From the NCBI GenBank assembly GCA_023424095.1, contig JAFAEG010000069.1, positions 1-29,837 of the forward strand: a DNA stretch of 29,837 nucleotides, in the 5' to 3' direction. The notes beneath the pieces were generated by a model, which was not told where the DNA came from, did not search any database, and worked only from the letters and a program-made list of their open reading frames with translations. This document shows, piece after piece, positions 22,738 through 29,837 of the stretch; position 1 is the stretch's first letter; each line of letters starts with the position of its first letter. The translations under genes were made by a program, and so were the position numbers. The stretch is from Pseudomonadota bacterium. GTDB taxonomy: Bacteria; Pseudomonadota; Alphaproteobacteria; Sphingomonadales; Sphingomonadaceae.

Positions 22738-24720
22738 ATGAACGACCCGCTGCTCGACGAAGCCTATGCCGCCCGCCAGGCGGGCAATGACCAGAAGGTC
22801 GTCGAGCTGTGCCGCCGGATCCTGGCGACCGATCCCGACCATCGCGGGGCGCGCAGCCTGATCGGCATCTGCATGGCCGAGGCCGGAGACGTGGACGGGG
22901 CGCGACCCTTTATCGAGGCGCCCGCTGCCGCCGAGCCGGGCAATTGGCGTTTCGCGCTGAACCTGTCCGTGCTGCGCGAGATCGAGGGCAATCCGGGCGC
23001 GGCAACCGAGTGCGCCCGGGCCGCGACCGTCGCCGCGCCGGAGCGGTTCGAGAGCTGGGCCCGGCTGGGCGATTTGCACGGCAAGCAGGGTGATTTCGCC
23101 GGGGCCGTGGCCGCGCTCGAAAAGGCGGTCGCGCTCAGCGGCGGCCATCCGGGCCTGGCGCTACGGCTTGCCGGCGCGGCCTATGAGATCGGGCGTTACG
23201 ACCTTTGTGCCCACGCCCTCGATCTGCTCGAGCGCGCCGCGCCCGGCCATCCCGAGGCGCTGCGCCTGCGCACCCATCTTGCGCGCAAGCGGGGCGATCA
23301 GGACGCCTTCCTGGCCGCGGCGGCGAAATGGCTCAATGCCGATCCCGATTCCGAAGCCGCGCGGGTCGCGCTGGCGCACGGCCATTCCCAGCGCGAGGAT
23401 TATCACCGCGCCGTGCAGCTTTATCGCCCGCTGGTTCAGGCGAAGCCCCAGGATGCGGGCCATGCCGCGACCTTGGCCCGCTATCTGCTCTGGGCGCGGG
23501 ATTTCGACGCGGCCGGGGAATATTATCAGCGCGCGCTCGCGCTGCAGCCCGGCCATGCCGAGGCGGCGGCCGGCATGGCGCGGCTGCTCATTTTCCGGGG
23601 GCAGCTGGACGAGGCGGCCGATTTCGCCCGTCAGGCGATCGAAACCGATCCGTGCAATGTCGATGGCTATGGCCAGCTCGCACTGGCCAATAAGTCGTGC
23701 CTCTCGGACGAGCAATTGGACCGCCTGCACGCGCTTGGCGCGGACCAGGCGACGGATCCGGAGCAAAGGGCGAGCGCTTTGTTCACCGCCGGCGACGTCC
23801 ATCATCGCCGCAAGGAGCATGACCGCGCTTTCGACAGCTGGGCGCGGGCCAATGCGCTCAAGCAGCAGCTCGCCGCCGCCTCGGGCACCGCTTATGACCC
23901 GGCCGCGGCCGAGGCGATGGTCGATCGCCTGATCGCCAGCTTTCGCGATTTCCCGCCCCGCCAGCCGGCGACCGGGGCGGCAGGGGCGACGCCCATCTTC
24001 ATCGTCGGCATGCCGCGCTCGGGCACGACCCTGCTGGACAGCGCGCTCGCGGGGCGCGGGGACACCGCGTCAGGTGGCGAGCTGCCCGCAATGCCCTTCA
24101 TTCTGAATCAGTTTCTCGCCTGGGCGGGGAAGGCCGGCTGGCGCGGGGGCCCGATCCCCGAACCGGTCGCGGCGCAATTGCGCGCTTTCTACCTGCGGCA
24201 ATATGCCGATTATCGCATCCCGACGGCAGCGATCGTTACCGACAAGCAGCCGCTCAACCTCCTGTCGGTCGGCCTGATCCGGCATCTGTTCCCGGCCGCG
24301 CCGATCATCCACATCCGCCGCGACGCGCTGGAAACCGGCTTCTCCATCTTCCGCAAGAACTTCACCCGCTCGTGGACCTTCTCCACGGCGCTGGCGGACA
24401 TCGGCCATTATTACGGCCAATATGCGCGGCTGATGGCGCATTGGCAGAGCGTGCTCGGGGACGACATGGCGGTCGTGAATTACGAGATGCTGGTGCGCGA
24501 TTTCGAGGGCGAGCTGCGGCGGCTGACCGCGCAATTCGGGCTCGCCTGGGACCCGGCAAGCCTAGCCTATCACGAGCAGAAGAGCATCGTCACGACCTTG
24601 AGCGCGACGCAGGTTCGCGAGCCGCCGTCCGAAGCCTTAGTCAGTTCGGCGACGCCTTATGCGCAGGCGCTGGCGCCGTTGCGAGCGGCACTCGACGCGG
24701 CGGGGATAAAGCCTTCCTGA
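22738..24720 (+). CDS. TPR-sulfotransferase fusion protein
   Basis: 660 residues in two parts. The first 400 hold a series of tetratricopeptide-like helical repeats (for example, YLLWARDFDAAGEYYQRALALQPGHAEA). From about residue 420 there is a sulfotransferase domain: PIFIVGMPRSGTTLLDSALA with the PAPS 5'-phosphosulfate loop PRSGTTL, and HIRRDALETGFSIFRKNF near 523 with the Arg/Ser pattern of the 3'-phosphate site. A late VREPPSEALV stretch is also family-like. No signal peptide is seen, so it is probably cytoplasmic. The acceptor, such as a sugar, protein or lipid, is not predictable. Starts at ATG 22738, preceded by a weak CCGGA site and an in-phase overlap with a nine-codon upstream frame. 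Confidence 0.9.
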   Translation: MNDPLLDEAYAARQAGNDQKVVELCRRILATDPDHRGARSLIGICMAEAGDVDGARPFIEAPAAAEPGNWRFALNLSVLREIEGNPGAATECARAATVAAPERFESWARLGDLHGKQGDFAGAVAALEKAVALSGGHPGLALRLAGAAYEIGRYDLCAHALDLLERAAPGHPEALRLRTHLARKRGDQDAFLAAAAKWLNADPDSEAARVALAHGHSQREDYHRAVQLYRPLVQAKPQDAGHAATLARYLLWARDFDAAGEYYQRALALQPGHAEAAAGMARLLIFRGQLDEAADFARQAIETDPCNVDGYGQLALANKSCLSDEQLDRLHALGADQATDPEQRASALFTAGDVHHRRKEHDRAFDSWARANALKQQLAAASGTAYDPAAAEAMVDRLIASFRDFPPRQPATGAAGATPIFIVGMPRSGTTLLDSALAGRGDTASGGELPAMPFILNQFLAWAGKAGWRGGPIPEPVAAQLRAFYLRQYADYRIPTAAIVTDKQPLNLLSVGLIRHLFPAAPIIHIRRDALETGFSIFRKNFTRSWTFSTALADIGHYYGQYARLMAHWQSVLGDDMAVVNYEMLVRDFEGELRRLTAQFGLAWDPASLAYHEQKSIVTTLSATQVREPPSEALVSSATPYAQALAPLRAALDAAGIKPS

Positions 24721-24762
24721 ACACGGAACGAAGCGTGCCGGAGCGGAGTTTGAAAGGCGACG

Positions 24763-25203
24763 ATGATCGCGGGCCCCATCTTCACCATCGGCTATGAGCA
24801 GGCGACCGTCGCGGACGTCGTCGGCGCGCTGACCAAAGCGGGGGTGAAAAGGGTGATCGATGTGCGGGCGGTCGCGGCGTCGCGGCGGCCTGGCTTCTCC
24901 AAGACGGCGCTGGCCGCGAACCTCAATGAGGCCGGTATCGCCTATGAACATCTGCGCGCGCTCGGCACGCCCAAGGAGGGGCGTGAGGCCGCGCGCAAGG
25001 GTGACCTCGCGGCGCTGGAGCGCGTTTATGCCGGGCAGCTCGAATTGCCCGAAGCACAGGCGCAGGCGGCGATCATGCTCGACCGTGCCGCCGCCGAGCC
25101 GGTCGCGATCCTTTGCTACGAGCGGGATCCGGCGGAATGCCACCGCACCCTGCTGCTCGACGCGGTCGCGGCGGAGGTGGCGAGAGTTGATTTGTATGCG
25201 TGA
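24763..25203 (+). CDS. DUF488 family protein
   Basis: 146 residues of a DUF488 domain. The family signs are TIGYE near residue 8, VIDVRAVAASRRPGF near 31-44 (the DVR motif with basic residues), and CYERDPAECHRTLLLDAVA near 117-135, with a conserved Cys and His. These motifs cluster in one predicted site, suggesting a nucleic-acid or nucleotide enzyme, but no activity is established. It starts at ATG 24763 with AAAGGCGA upstream, 42 bases after the TPR-sulfotransferase, and is followed after 16 bases by a lipoprotein gene, so the three may be co-transcribed. Confidence 0.9.
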   Translation: MIAGPIFTIGYEQATVADVVGALTKAGVKRVIDVRAVAASRRPGFSKTALAANLNEAGIAYEHLRALGTPKEGREAARKGDLAALERVYAGQLELPEAQAQAAIMLDRAAAEPVAILCYERDPAECHRTLLLDAVAAEVARVDLYA

Positions 25204-25219
25204 GAAAAGGGGAAATAAG

Positions 25220-25537
25220 ATGCGCCTGAACATTGCGATGATTGCCGCCGCCACCGCCATGCTGGCCGCCTGCGGAAGCGGTGCCGGTGGCGCCGATGCC
25301 GAGCGCCAGGCCTTCATCACCAAGGCCGTGAACTCCTGCGTCCAGACGGCGCAGAAGGGGGCGACGCCGCCCGGCGTCAATGTCGAGGGCTTCTGTTCCT
25401 GCGCAATGAACAGGATCGCCGAAGGCAAGGATATCGAGCAGCTTCGGGCGCTCGACAAGCAAGCGGGGCCGGGACCGGCGGATGTGGCGATCATGCGTCA
25501 ATGCATGACGGAAGCGACGGGCGCGGCGGGGAAATAG
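25220..25537 (+). CDS. Small Cys-patterned lipoprotein, copy A
   Basis: 105 residues. Signal peptide with lipobox LAAC (Cys18), followed by a Gly/Ser-rich spacer. The mature domain has four cysteines: Cys40, Cys59 and Cys61 in FCSC, and Cys95. The shared block is PPGVNVEGFCSCAMNRIAEGKD. The ATG at 25220 has AAAAGGGGAA upstream. I do not recognise a family. The same cysteine pattern and local sequence recur in the next gene, so the two are tandem paralogs. Two disulfides are plausible in the periplasm; metal or haem binding is not shown by the sequence. Confidence 0.88.
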   Translation: MRLNIAMIAAATAMLAACGSGAGGADAERQAFITKAVNSCVQTAQKGATPPGVNVEGFCSCAMNRIAEGKDIEQLRALDKQAGPGPADVAIMRQCMTEATGAAGK

Positions 25538-25653
25538 CCTCGCTACGCTTCGTCTGGATGCCTTAATTCACCTCGGAACATTCCGTCTCGACGCCGCGGC
25601 GCAAGATGTGGAACTATGCCCCGTTCGCATGACTCGTTTGGGGAGAGATGAAT

Positions 25654-25953
25654 ATGCGTATTACTTTCAGCATGATTGGCCTGGTGGGTGCCGTTGCACT
25701 GCTTGGCGCCTGTGGCGGCGACCGCGCCACTGTAATTGCCAAGGCCGAGAGCGATTGCGCCGCCGGTGCGCCCACAGGCGGCGTCCCTGGCATGAATGCC
25801 CAGCGCTTCTGCTCGTGCGTCGTCGGCAAGTTAGCCGAAGGCAAGAGCGACGCGCAGATCCGCGATCTCTTCGCCCAGAAGGAGGCGCCGCCCGAGGCCG
25901 CTTCGGTAGTCGGCGAGTGCACGGTCGCGGAAATGAAGGCTTCCGGCAAATAG
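25654..25953 (+). CDS. Small Cys-patterned lipoprotein, copy B
   Basis: 99 residues. Lipobox LGAC (Cys20), then Cys35, Cys53 and Cys55 in FCSC, and Cys89. Both copies share the G-(V/M)-N-x-(E/Q)-x-FCSC block, then a basic-Leu/Ile-AEGK stretch. I chose ATG 25654 over ATG 25648: GGGGAG at 25640-25645 is eight bases from the former and only two from the latter, and MRITFSMIG then matches copy A (MRLNIAMI). It is separated from copy A by 116 bases, a longer gap than within an operon, and may have its own promoter. Function unknown. Confidence 0.88.
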   Translation: MRITFSMIGLVGAVALLGACGGDRATVIAKAESDCAAGAPTGGVPGMNAQRFCSCVVGKLAEGKSDAQIRDLFAQKEAPPEAASVVGECTVAEMKASGK

Positions 25954-25971
25954 GCTGGGCCTGACTTGGGG

Positions 25972-25995
25972 CCGGCGCGCGGGGATGCGTGCCGG
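25972..25995. terminator. GC-rich hairpin between lipoprotein B and priA
   Basis: CCGGCGCGC (25972-25980) pairs with GCGTGCCGG (25987-25995) through nine pairs, one a G-T wobble, around GGGGAT. It lies between convergent stops at 25953 and 26003. No T-tract follows. Confidence 0.45.
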
Positions 25996-26002
25996 TCGCT
26001 CG

Positions 26003-28183
26003 TCACAAGAACGAATAAGGGTCGACGTCGACGATCACGCGCACGCCGCGCGGGGTTTCGAGGTCGCTTAGCCAGTCGCGCACGATCTCCTGCAGCGGCA
26101 GGCTGCGCGGCGCGTGCAGCAGCAGCCGCAGCCGATGGCGGCCGCGCAGCATCGCCAGCGGTGCGGGGGCGGGGCCGAGCACGATCAGATCGTCGATCCG
26201 CGGCGCGGTCCTGGCGATGCGCTGTGCGGTCGCCTTCGCGTCCGCTTCCTTTTCCGAGCTGACGACGATCGCGGTGAGCCGGCCGAAGGGGGGCATGGCC
26301 GCTTCGTGCCGGGCCGCCGTCTCGGCCGCATAAAAGCCTTCCGCATCGCCGCGCACGAGCGCGTCGAGTACCGGCGCGTCGGGATCATGGCTCTGGATCA
26401 ACACCCGGCCGGGTTTCTCGCCCCGCCCCGCCCGCCCGGAGGCCTGGCTGATCTGCTGGAAGGTCCGCTCGGCCGCGCGCAAGTCGCCGCCGGAGAGGCC
26501 GAGATCGGCGTCGACCACGCCCACGAGGGTCAGGTTCGGGAAATGATAGCCCTTCGTGACCAATTGCGTGCCGACCACGATGTCGATCGCTTGCGGATCG
26601 TCGTGCGGCGCTTCCATCCGCGCGACGAATTCCGCCGCCTTGGCCGGCGACCACATCGTGTCGGACGTCACCACCGCCGTTCGCGCCTCGGGCCAGAGCG
26701 CCGCGACTTCGTCGGCGATTCGCTCGACGCCGGGACCGACGGGCACCAGGCTCTCTTCCTCATGGCATTCCGGGCATTCCTCAGGCACCGGCGCGACATG
26801 GCCGCAATGGTGGCAGGCGAGCCGGCGGGTGAAGCGGTGCTCGACCATCCAGGCGGTGCAGTTCGGGCATTGGAAGCGATGCCCGCACTTCCGGCACAGG
26901 GTCAGCGGCGCATAGCCCCGGCGATTGAGGAACAGCAGGCTCTGCTCGCCCGAGTCGAGATTGGCCTGCAATTCCTCGACCAGCCGCGGGGCCAGCCAGC
27001 GGCCGCGTGGCGGCGGATCCTGCACCAGATTGATCGCGGCGATCTGCGGCAATTCCGCCCCGCCGAACCGCGCCGGCAGTTTCAGCTCGCGATAATTGCC
27101 TTGGCTCACCTGTTGGCGGGTCTCGATCGCCGGGGTGGCGGAGGCGAGGATGACCGGGATGCCTTCGAGCTTGGCCCGCATCACCGCGACGTCGCGGGCG
27201 TGATAATGGACGCCTTCTTCCTGCTTGAAACTGGTCTCATGCGCTTCGTCGACGACGATGAGGCCGAGCCTGGCGTAGGGCAGGAACAAGGCCGAGCGCG
27301 CGCCCACCACGACGGCGGCGTCCCCGAGCGCGATCGCCCGCCAGGCGCGGCGGCGCTGGGACTGGCGAAGGCCGGAATGCCAGACGATCGGCTCCACCCC
27401 GAAGCGGGCGTGGAAGCGCTTCAGGAACGGTTCGGTCAGCGCGATTTCGGGGAGGAGGACGAGGGTCTGGCGGCCCTGCCGAAGCGCCTCGGCGATGGCC
27501 TCGAAATAGACTTCGGTCTTGCCGGAGCCGGTAACCCCGTCGAGCAGGAAGGGAGCGAATTCCGCGGTCCGCACCGCGTCTCCGAGCGCCGCCGCAGCCT
27601 CGCCCTGCGCGTCCTCGAGCACGGGGACATCGTGGTCGGGATCCGGCGCCGCATAGAGCATGTCGAGCGACACCTCGACCGCCTCGACCGCGCCGGTCTT
27701 CACCAGCCCGCGAATGACCGCGTCGGACACGCCCGCCGCAATCGCCAGTTCGCTGACCAGACCCTGCCGCCCGGCGATCCGTTCCAGCGCCTGCGCGCGC
27801 TGCGGCGTCATCCGTTCGGGCTCTACGCCGGTCGTACGATACTCCGTGACACTGCGCCCGCCCTGCAGCGCGCTGGTCGAGGGCAGGGCCATGCGCAGCA
27901 CCGACGCCAAGGGAGCGAGATAATAATCCGCCGTCCATTCGATCAGCCGACGGAGCGGCGTGGGCAAGGGCGGGGCGTCGAACGTCTGCACCAGAGGGCG
28001 CAGGCGCTGCTCGTCAATCTCCTCGGACGGCAGCCGCTCCGGCTCCCAGGCCACCCCCACCAATTGCCGCGGCCCCAATGGCGCGACCACGACGCTGCCG
28101 GGCTCGACCGCCATGCCCGGCGGCACGCGATAATCGAGCGGCCCCAGAGCGGCGTTCAGCAGGATGATGCGGGCGCGCGTCAT
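26003..28183 (-). CDS. priA: Primosomal protein PriA (replication restart helicase)
   Basis: Loads DnaB at stalled forks with DnaT/PriB/PriC-type partners. 726 residues from ATG 28183. The N-terminal DNA-binding region (ILLNAALGPLDYRVPPG) is followed by the superfamily 2 helicase: Walker A GVTGSGKTEVYFEAI near residue 218 and the DEAH box VVDEAHETSFKQEEG near 313. The zinc-binding domain near residues 428-475 holds CRKCGHRFQCPNC and CHHCGHVAPVPEECPEC, eight cysteines. Motif V/VI region: GTQLVTKGYHFPNLTLVG and QASGRAGRGEKPG. An ATG at 28195 (four residues longer) is an alternative start. It begins 40 bases after the DUF2490 gene, and may be in one transcript with it. Confidence 0.96.
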   Translation of the reverse strand: MTRARIILLNAALGPLDYRVPPGMAVEPGSVVVAPLGPRQLVGVAWEPERLPSEEIDEQRLRPLVQTFDAPPLPTPLRRLIEWTADYYLAPLASVLRMALPSTSALQGGRSVTEYRTTGVEPERMTPQRAQALERIAGRQGLVSELAIAAGVSDAVIRGLVKTGAVEAVEVSLDMLYAAPDPDHDVPVLEDAQGEAAAALGDAVRTAEFAPFLLDGVTGSGKTEVYFEAIAEALRQGRQTLVLLPEIALTEPFLKRFHARFGVEPIVWHSGLRQSQRRRAWRAIALGDAAVVVGARSALFLPYARLGLIVVDEAHETSFKQEEGVHYHARDVAVMRAKLEGIPVILASATPAIETRQQVSQGNYRELKLPARFGGAELPQIAAINLVQDPPPRGRWLAPRLVEELQANLDSGEQSLLFLNRRGYAPLTLCRKCGHRFQCPNCTAWMVEHRFTRRLACHHCGHVAPVPEECPECHEEESLVPVGPGVERIADEVAALWPEARTAVVTSDTMWSPAKAAEFVARMEAPHDDPQAIDIVVGTQLVTKGYHFPNLTLVGVVDADLGLSGGDLRAAERTFQQISQASGRAGRGEKPGRVLIQSHDPDAPVLDALVRGDAEGFYAAETAARHEAAMPPFGRLTAIVVSSEKEADAKATAQRIARTAPRIDDLIVLGPAPAPLAMLRGRHRLRLLLHAPRSLPLQEIVRDWLSDLETPRGVRVIVDVDPYSFL

Positions 28184-28223
28184 GGCCGCGGACATCGGCG
28201 CGGGAGCGCCGCAACGCAAGCGG

Positions 28224-28898
28224 TCAGAAGCTGAACGACAGGCCGAGGTTGGCGGCGTGGATGACCTGGTCCGGCCCGCCGGCGACGAAGCCCCATTGGT
28301 TGAGATAGCCGATCTCACCGGTGATTCGATCGCCGAACTTGCGGCGCAGGAACAATGCGTTGCGCACCCGGTCGAAACGCGCGTCACCGCCCCAGTCGGT
28401 CTCGTTCAGATGGGCGAAACTCTCATGCTGCAGCCGCACCGCCAGCCCGCTCGGCCCGATTGGCCGGGTCCAGGTCAGCCGTCCGCGCAGCCGCAGCATC
28501 ACATCGTCGCCATCGCTGCGCCAGCGTTGCTCAAGCCGTACCCGGCCCTCGACTTCGCCGCCCAGCAGGCTGCCGAGCCCGGCGCTGACCGACTGGCGGG
28601 TGCGGTGCTCGCGCGTGATCTGATTGCCCTGATTGTAGCGCGGCACATAGGAATAGCCGCCGCTCAGCGTCGTGCCGCCTGGCGTCTCATATTCCAGATC
28701 GCTGGAAAATTGCAGCTCCGACACGCCGTCAGCCTTGTCGCTGAACCGCGCCACGAATTGCGTTGCGAGGGTGAAATCGCCGCCCAGCGGGACGTCCGCC
28801 GAGGTCGTCAGCCAGAGCTGCGAATCCTCGTCCTGCGCCCATGCCGGGGCGGGGAGCAATGCCAGCATCGCGGCGGCAAGGGGAAGGGTGCGGCGCAT
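28224..28898 (-). CDS. DUF2490 outer-membrane-like protein
   Basis: 224 residues. A signal peptide (MRRTLPLAAAMLALLPAPAWAQ) precedes a mature chain of alternating-residue beta strands ending in NLGLSFSF, an aromatic C-terminus typical of outer membrane barrels. The pattern QLWLTTSADVPLGGDFTLAT and the repeated 'R-x-R-L-x-W/R' strands match DUF2490. Function not established in the family. ATG 28898 is chosen because it starts the signal peptide; the frame is open to 28958. It reads in the direction of priA. Confidence 0.86.
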   Translation of the reverse strand: MRRTLPLAAAMLALLPAPAWAQDEDSQLWLTTSADVPLGGDFTLATQFVARFSDKADGVSELQFSSDLEYETPGGTTLSGGYSYVPRYNQGNQITREHRTRQSVSAGLGSLLGGEVEGRVRLEQRWRSDGDDVMLRLRGRLTWTRPIGPSGLAVRLQHESFAHLNETDWGGDARFDRVRNALFLRRKFGDRITGEIGYLNQWGFVAGGPDQVIHAANLGLSFSF

Positions 28899-29024
28899 TG
28901 CCGCGCCGATGGCTGAAACAAATGCGTCACACAAGGGGCGGCACGTCCGGGCCATCAAGGCGATGGCGAATCCCGCGGCGATCCCCTAGCGCAAGGGAAA
29001 CGAGCCTAGGGAGCCTTCACCGCC

Positions 29025-29681
29025 ATGAAATTCTTCGTCGACACCGCCGACACCGCCGACATCCGCGACCTCGCCGAAACCGGTCTGCTCGATGGCGTCA
29101 CCACCAATCCGTCGCTGATCCACAAGGCCGGGCGGGACTTCCTGGAAGTGGTGAAGGAGATTTGCGCGATCGTTCCGGGCAAGCCGGTTTCAGCCGAAGT
29201 CGTCGCGCTCGATCACGAGGGCATGATGCGCGAGGCCGAAATCGTCCGGAAGGTCGCGGACAATGTCGCGGTGAAGGTGCCGCTCACGATCGACGGGCTG
29301 AAGACCTGCAAGAAGCTGACGAACGACGGCACGATGGTGAACGTGACGCTCTGCTTCTCCGCCAACCAGGCCCTGCTGGCGGCCAAGGCGGGCGCGACCT
29401 TCATCTCGCCCTTCGTCGGCCGGCACGACGATGTCGGCTATCCGGGCATGGAGCTGATCGCCGACATCCGCCTGATCTACGACAATTACGATTTCCCGAC
29501 GGAAATCCTCGTCGCGAGCGTGCGCAATCCGATCCACGTGCTGGAAGCCGCGAAGATCGGCGCCGACGTGATGACCGCGCCGCCTTCGGTGATCCGCCAG
29601 CTGTTCAAGCACCCGCTGACCGACAGCGGCATCAAGGGCTTTCTCGACGATTGGGCGAAGACCGGCCAGAAGATCGGTTAA
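29025..29681 (+). CDS. fsa: Transaldolase-like (fructose-6-phosphate aldolase) family protein
   Basis: A short transaldolase-fold protein of 218 residues, the length of the FSA/TalC type rather than classical 320-residue transaldolase. It carries out sugar-phosphate aldol or transaldol chemistry through a Schiff base. The conserved blocks are MKFFVDTADT, GVTTNPSLIHK near 24-34, the Schiff-base Lys84 in VAVKVPLT, FSANQALLAAKAGATFISPFVGRHDD, and the end HPLTDSGIKGFL. Whether it is a transaldolase or fructose-6-phosphate aldolase needs an assay; the family name transaldolase is the safer call. An inverted repeat (CCCTAG at 28984, CTAGGG at 29006) covers the GGGAG ribosome site before the ATG. 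Confidence 0.94.
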   Translation: MKFFVDTADTADIRDLAETGLLDGVTTNPSLIHKAGRDFLEVVKEICAIVPGKPVSAEVVALDHEGMMREAEIVRKVADNVAVKVPLTIDGLKTCKKLTNDGTMVNVTLCFSANQALLAAKAGATFISPFVGRHDDVGYPGMELIADIRLIYDNYDFPTEILVASVRNPIHVLEAAKIGADVMTAPPSVIRQLFKHPLTDSGIKGFLDDWAKTGQKIG

Positions 29682-29702
29682 GGGGAACCGAACCCCATCC
29701 AA

Positions 29703-29732
29703 ATCCCGTCATTCCAGCGAAAGCTGGAATCT
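29703..29732 (+). repeat. REP-like hairpin, left unit of an inverted pair
   Basis: ATTCCAGC-GAAA-GCTGGAAT is a perfect palindrome with a GAAA loop, within the 30-base unit that begins ATCCCGTC. It is one of two copies in opposite orientation after the transaldolase gene, typical of dispersed REP/BIME elements in bacterial genomes. Confidence 0.8.
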
Positions 29733-29765
29733 CTCTGCCTTGAAACATCGGTGGGTAGAGACGTG

Positions 29766-29795
29766 AGATTACAGCTTTCGCTGGAATGACGGGAT
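29766..29795 (-). repeat. REP-like hairpin, right unit of an inverted pair
   Basis: The reverse complement of this 30-base unit matches the left unit in 29 of 30 positions (one G/T difference). The pair is 33 bases apart, and could form one long hairpin or terminate transcription in either direction. Confidence 0.8.
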
Positions 29796-29806
29796 GGTTT
29801 AGGCCC

Positions 29807-29837
29807 CTACGCCTCGCTCGACAGCTTCATCATCAAG
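29807..29837 (-). CDS. Possible C-terminal end of a leftward gene cut by the edge
   Basis: A minus-strand frame enters at the right edge and ends at a TAG (29807-29809), coding LMMKLSSEA before the stop. Another minus frame is open to a TAA at 29799. Too short to assign. Confidence 0.3.
   Translation of the reverse strand, partial: LMMKLSSEA

Noticed and set aside
25607..25640. GGAAC before lipoprotein B as a stress promoter
   Set aside because: The following CGTT is 20 bases away, not 16-17.
26114..28234. Long open frame antisense to priA
   Set aside because: PriA has all expected motifs on the minus strand; this frame has none.

Overview
The window is high-GC DNA with gene content and gene order typical of Alphaproteobacteria, most likely Sphingomonadales. 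Pointers are a yqeY-dnaG-rpoD cluster, a DUF4170 protein, a pyruvate dehydrogenase E1-beta with an N-terminal lipoyl domain, and a GGAAC-type general-stress promoter ahead of small membrane proteins. No RNA gene, CRISPR array, insertion sequence or prophage was seen. The window is a core chromosomal region with small lineage-specific genes set between housekeeping genes.

Layout. From 1 to 6.7 kb genes read leftward: yqeY, dnaG (GTG start), rpoD, a lipoprotein whose ATG overlaps the rpoD stop, an RcnB-family protein with a hexapeptide repeat, a small secreted protein and a small C-tail-anchored protein. From 6.8 to 13.2 kb genes read rightward: carA, two small lipoproteins of unknown function, carB (all four overlap head to tail), greA and a rhomboid protease. 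From 13.2 to 15.1 kb a leftward block holds a DUF4170 protein and a four-gene set of small membrane/envelope proteins behind a candidate EcfG promoter. From 15.3 to 21.2 kb genes read rightward: eno, a FtsB-like divisome protein, pdhA-pdhB, a degenerate squalene/phytoene-synthase-like protein, a membrane-anchored EF-hand protein and a BLUF blue-light receptor whose 3' end overlaps convergent trmFO. From 22.7 to 26 kb: a TPR-sulfotransferase fusion, a DUF488 protein and two tandem cysteine-patterned lipoproteins. From 26 to 28.9 kb, leftward: priA and a DUF2490 porin-like protein. Finally a short transaldolase reads rightward, followed by an inverted pair of REP-like hairpins.

How the genes work together. 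yqeY-dnaG-rpoD is a version of the macromolecular synthesis operon joining replication priming and transcription initiation. carA-carB make carbamoyl phosphate for pyrimidines and arginine, with two unexplained lipoprotein genes between them. Enolase, PDH E1 and the transaldolase are central carbon metabolism. The stress block, the BLUF receptor and the many small lipoproteins suggest environmental sensing and envelope maintenance.

The best candidates for something undescribed are the carA/carB lipoprotein pair, the second lipoprotein pair with a C-x17/18-CxC-x33-C pattern, and the stress block with its GGAAC-N17-TGTT promoter. I found no convincing new multi-gene defence or mobile system.
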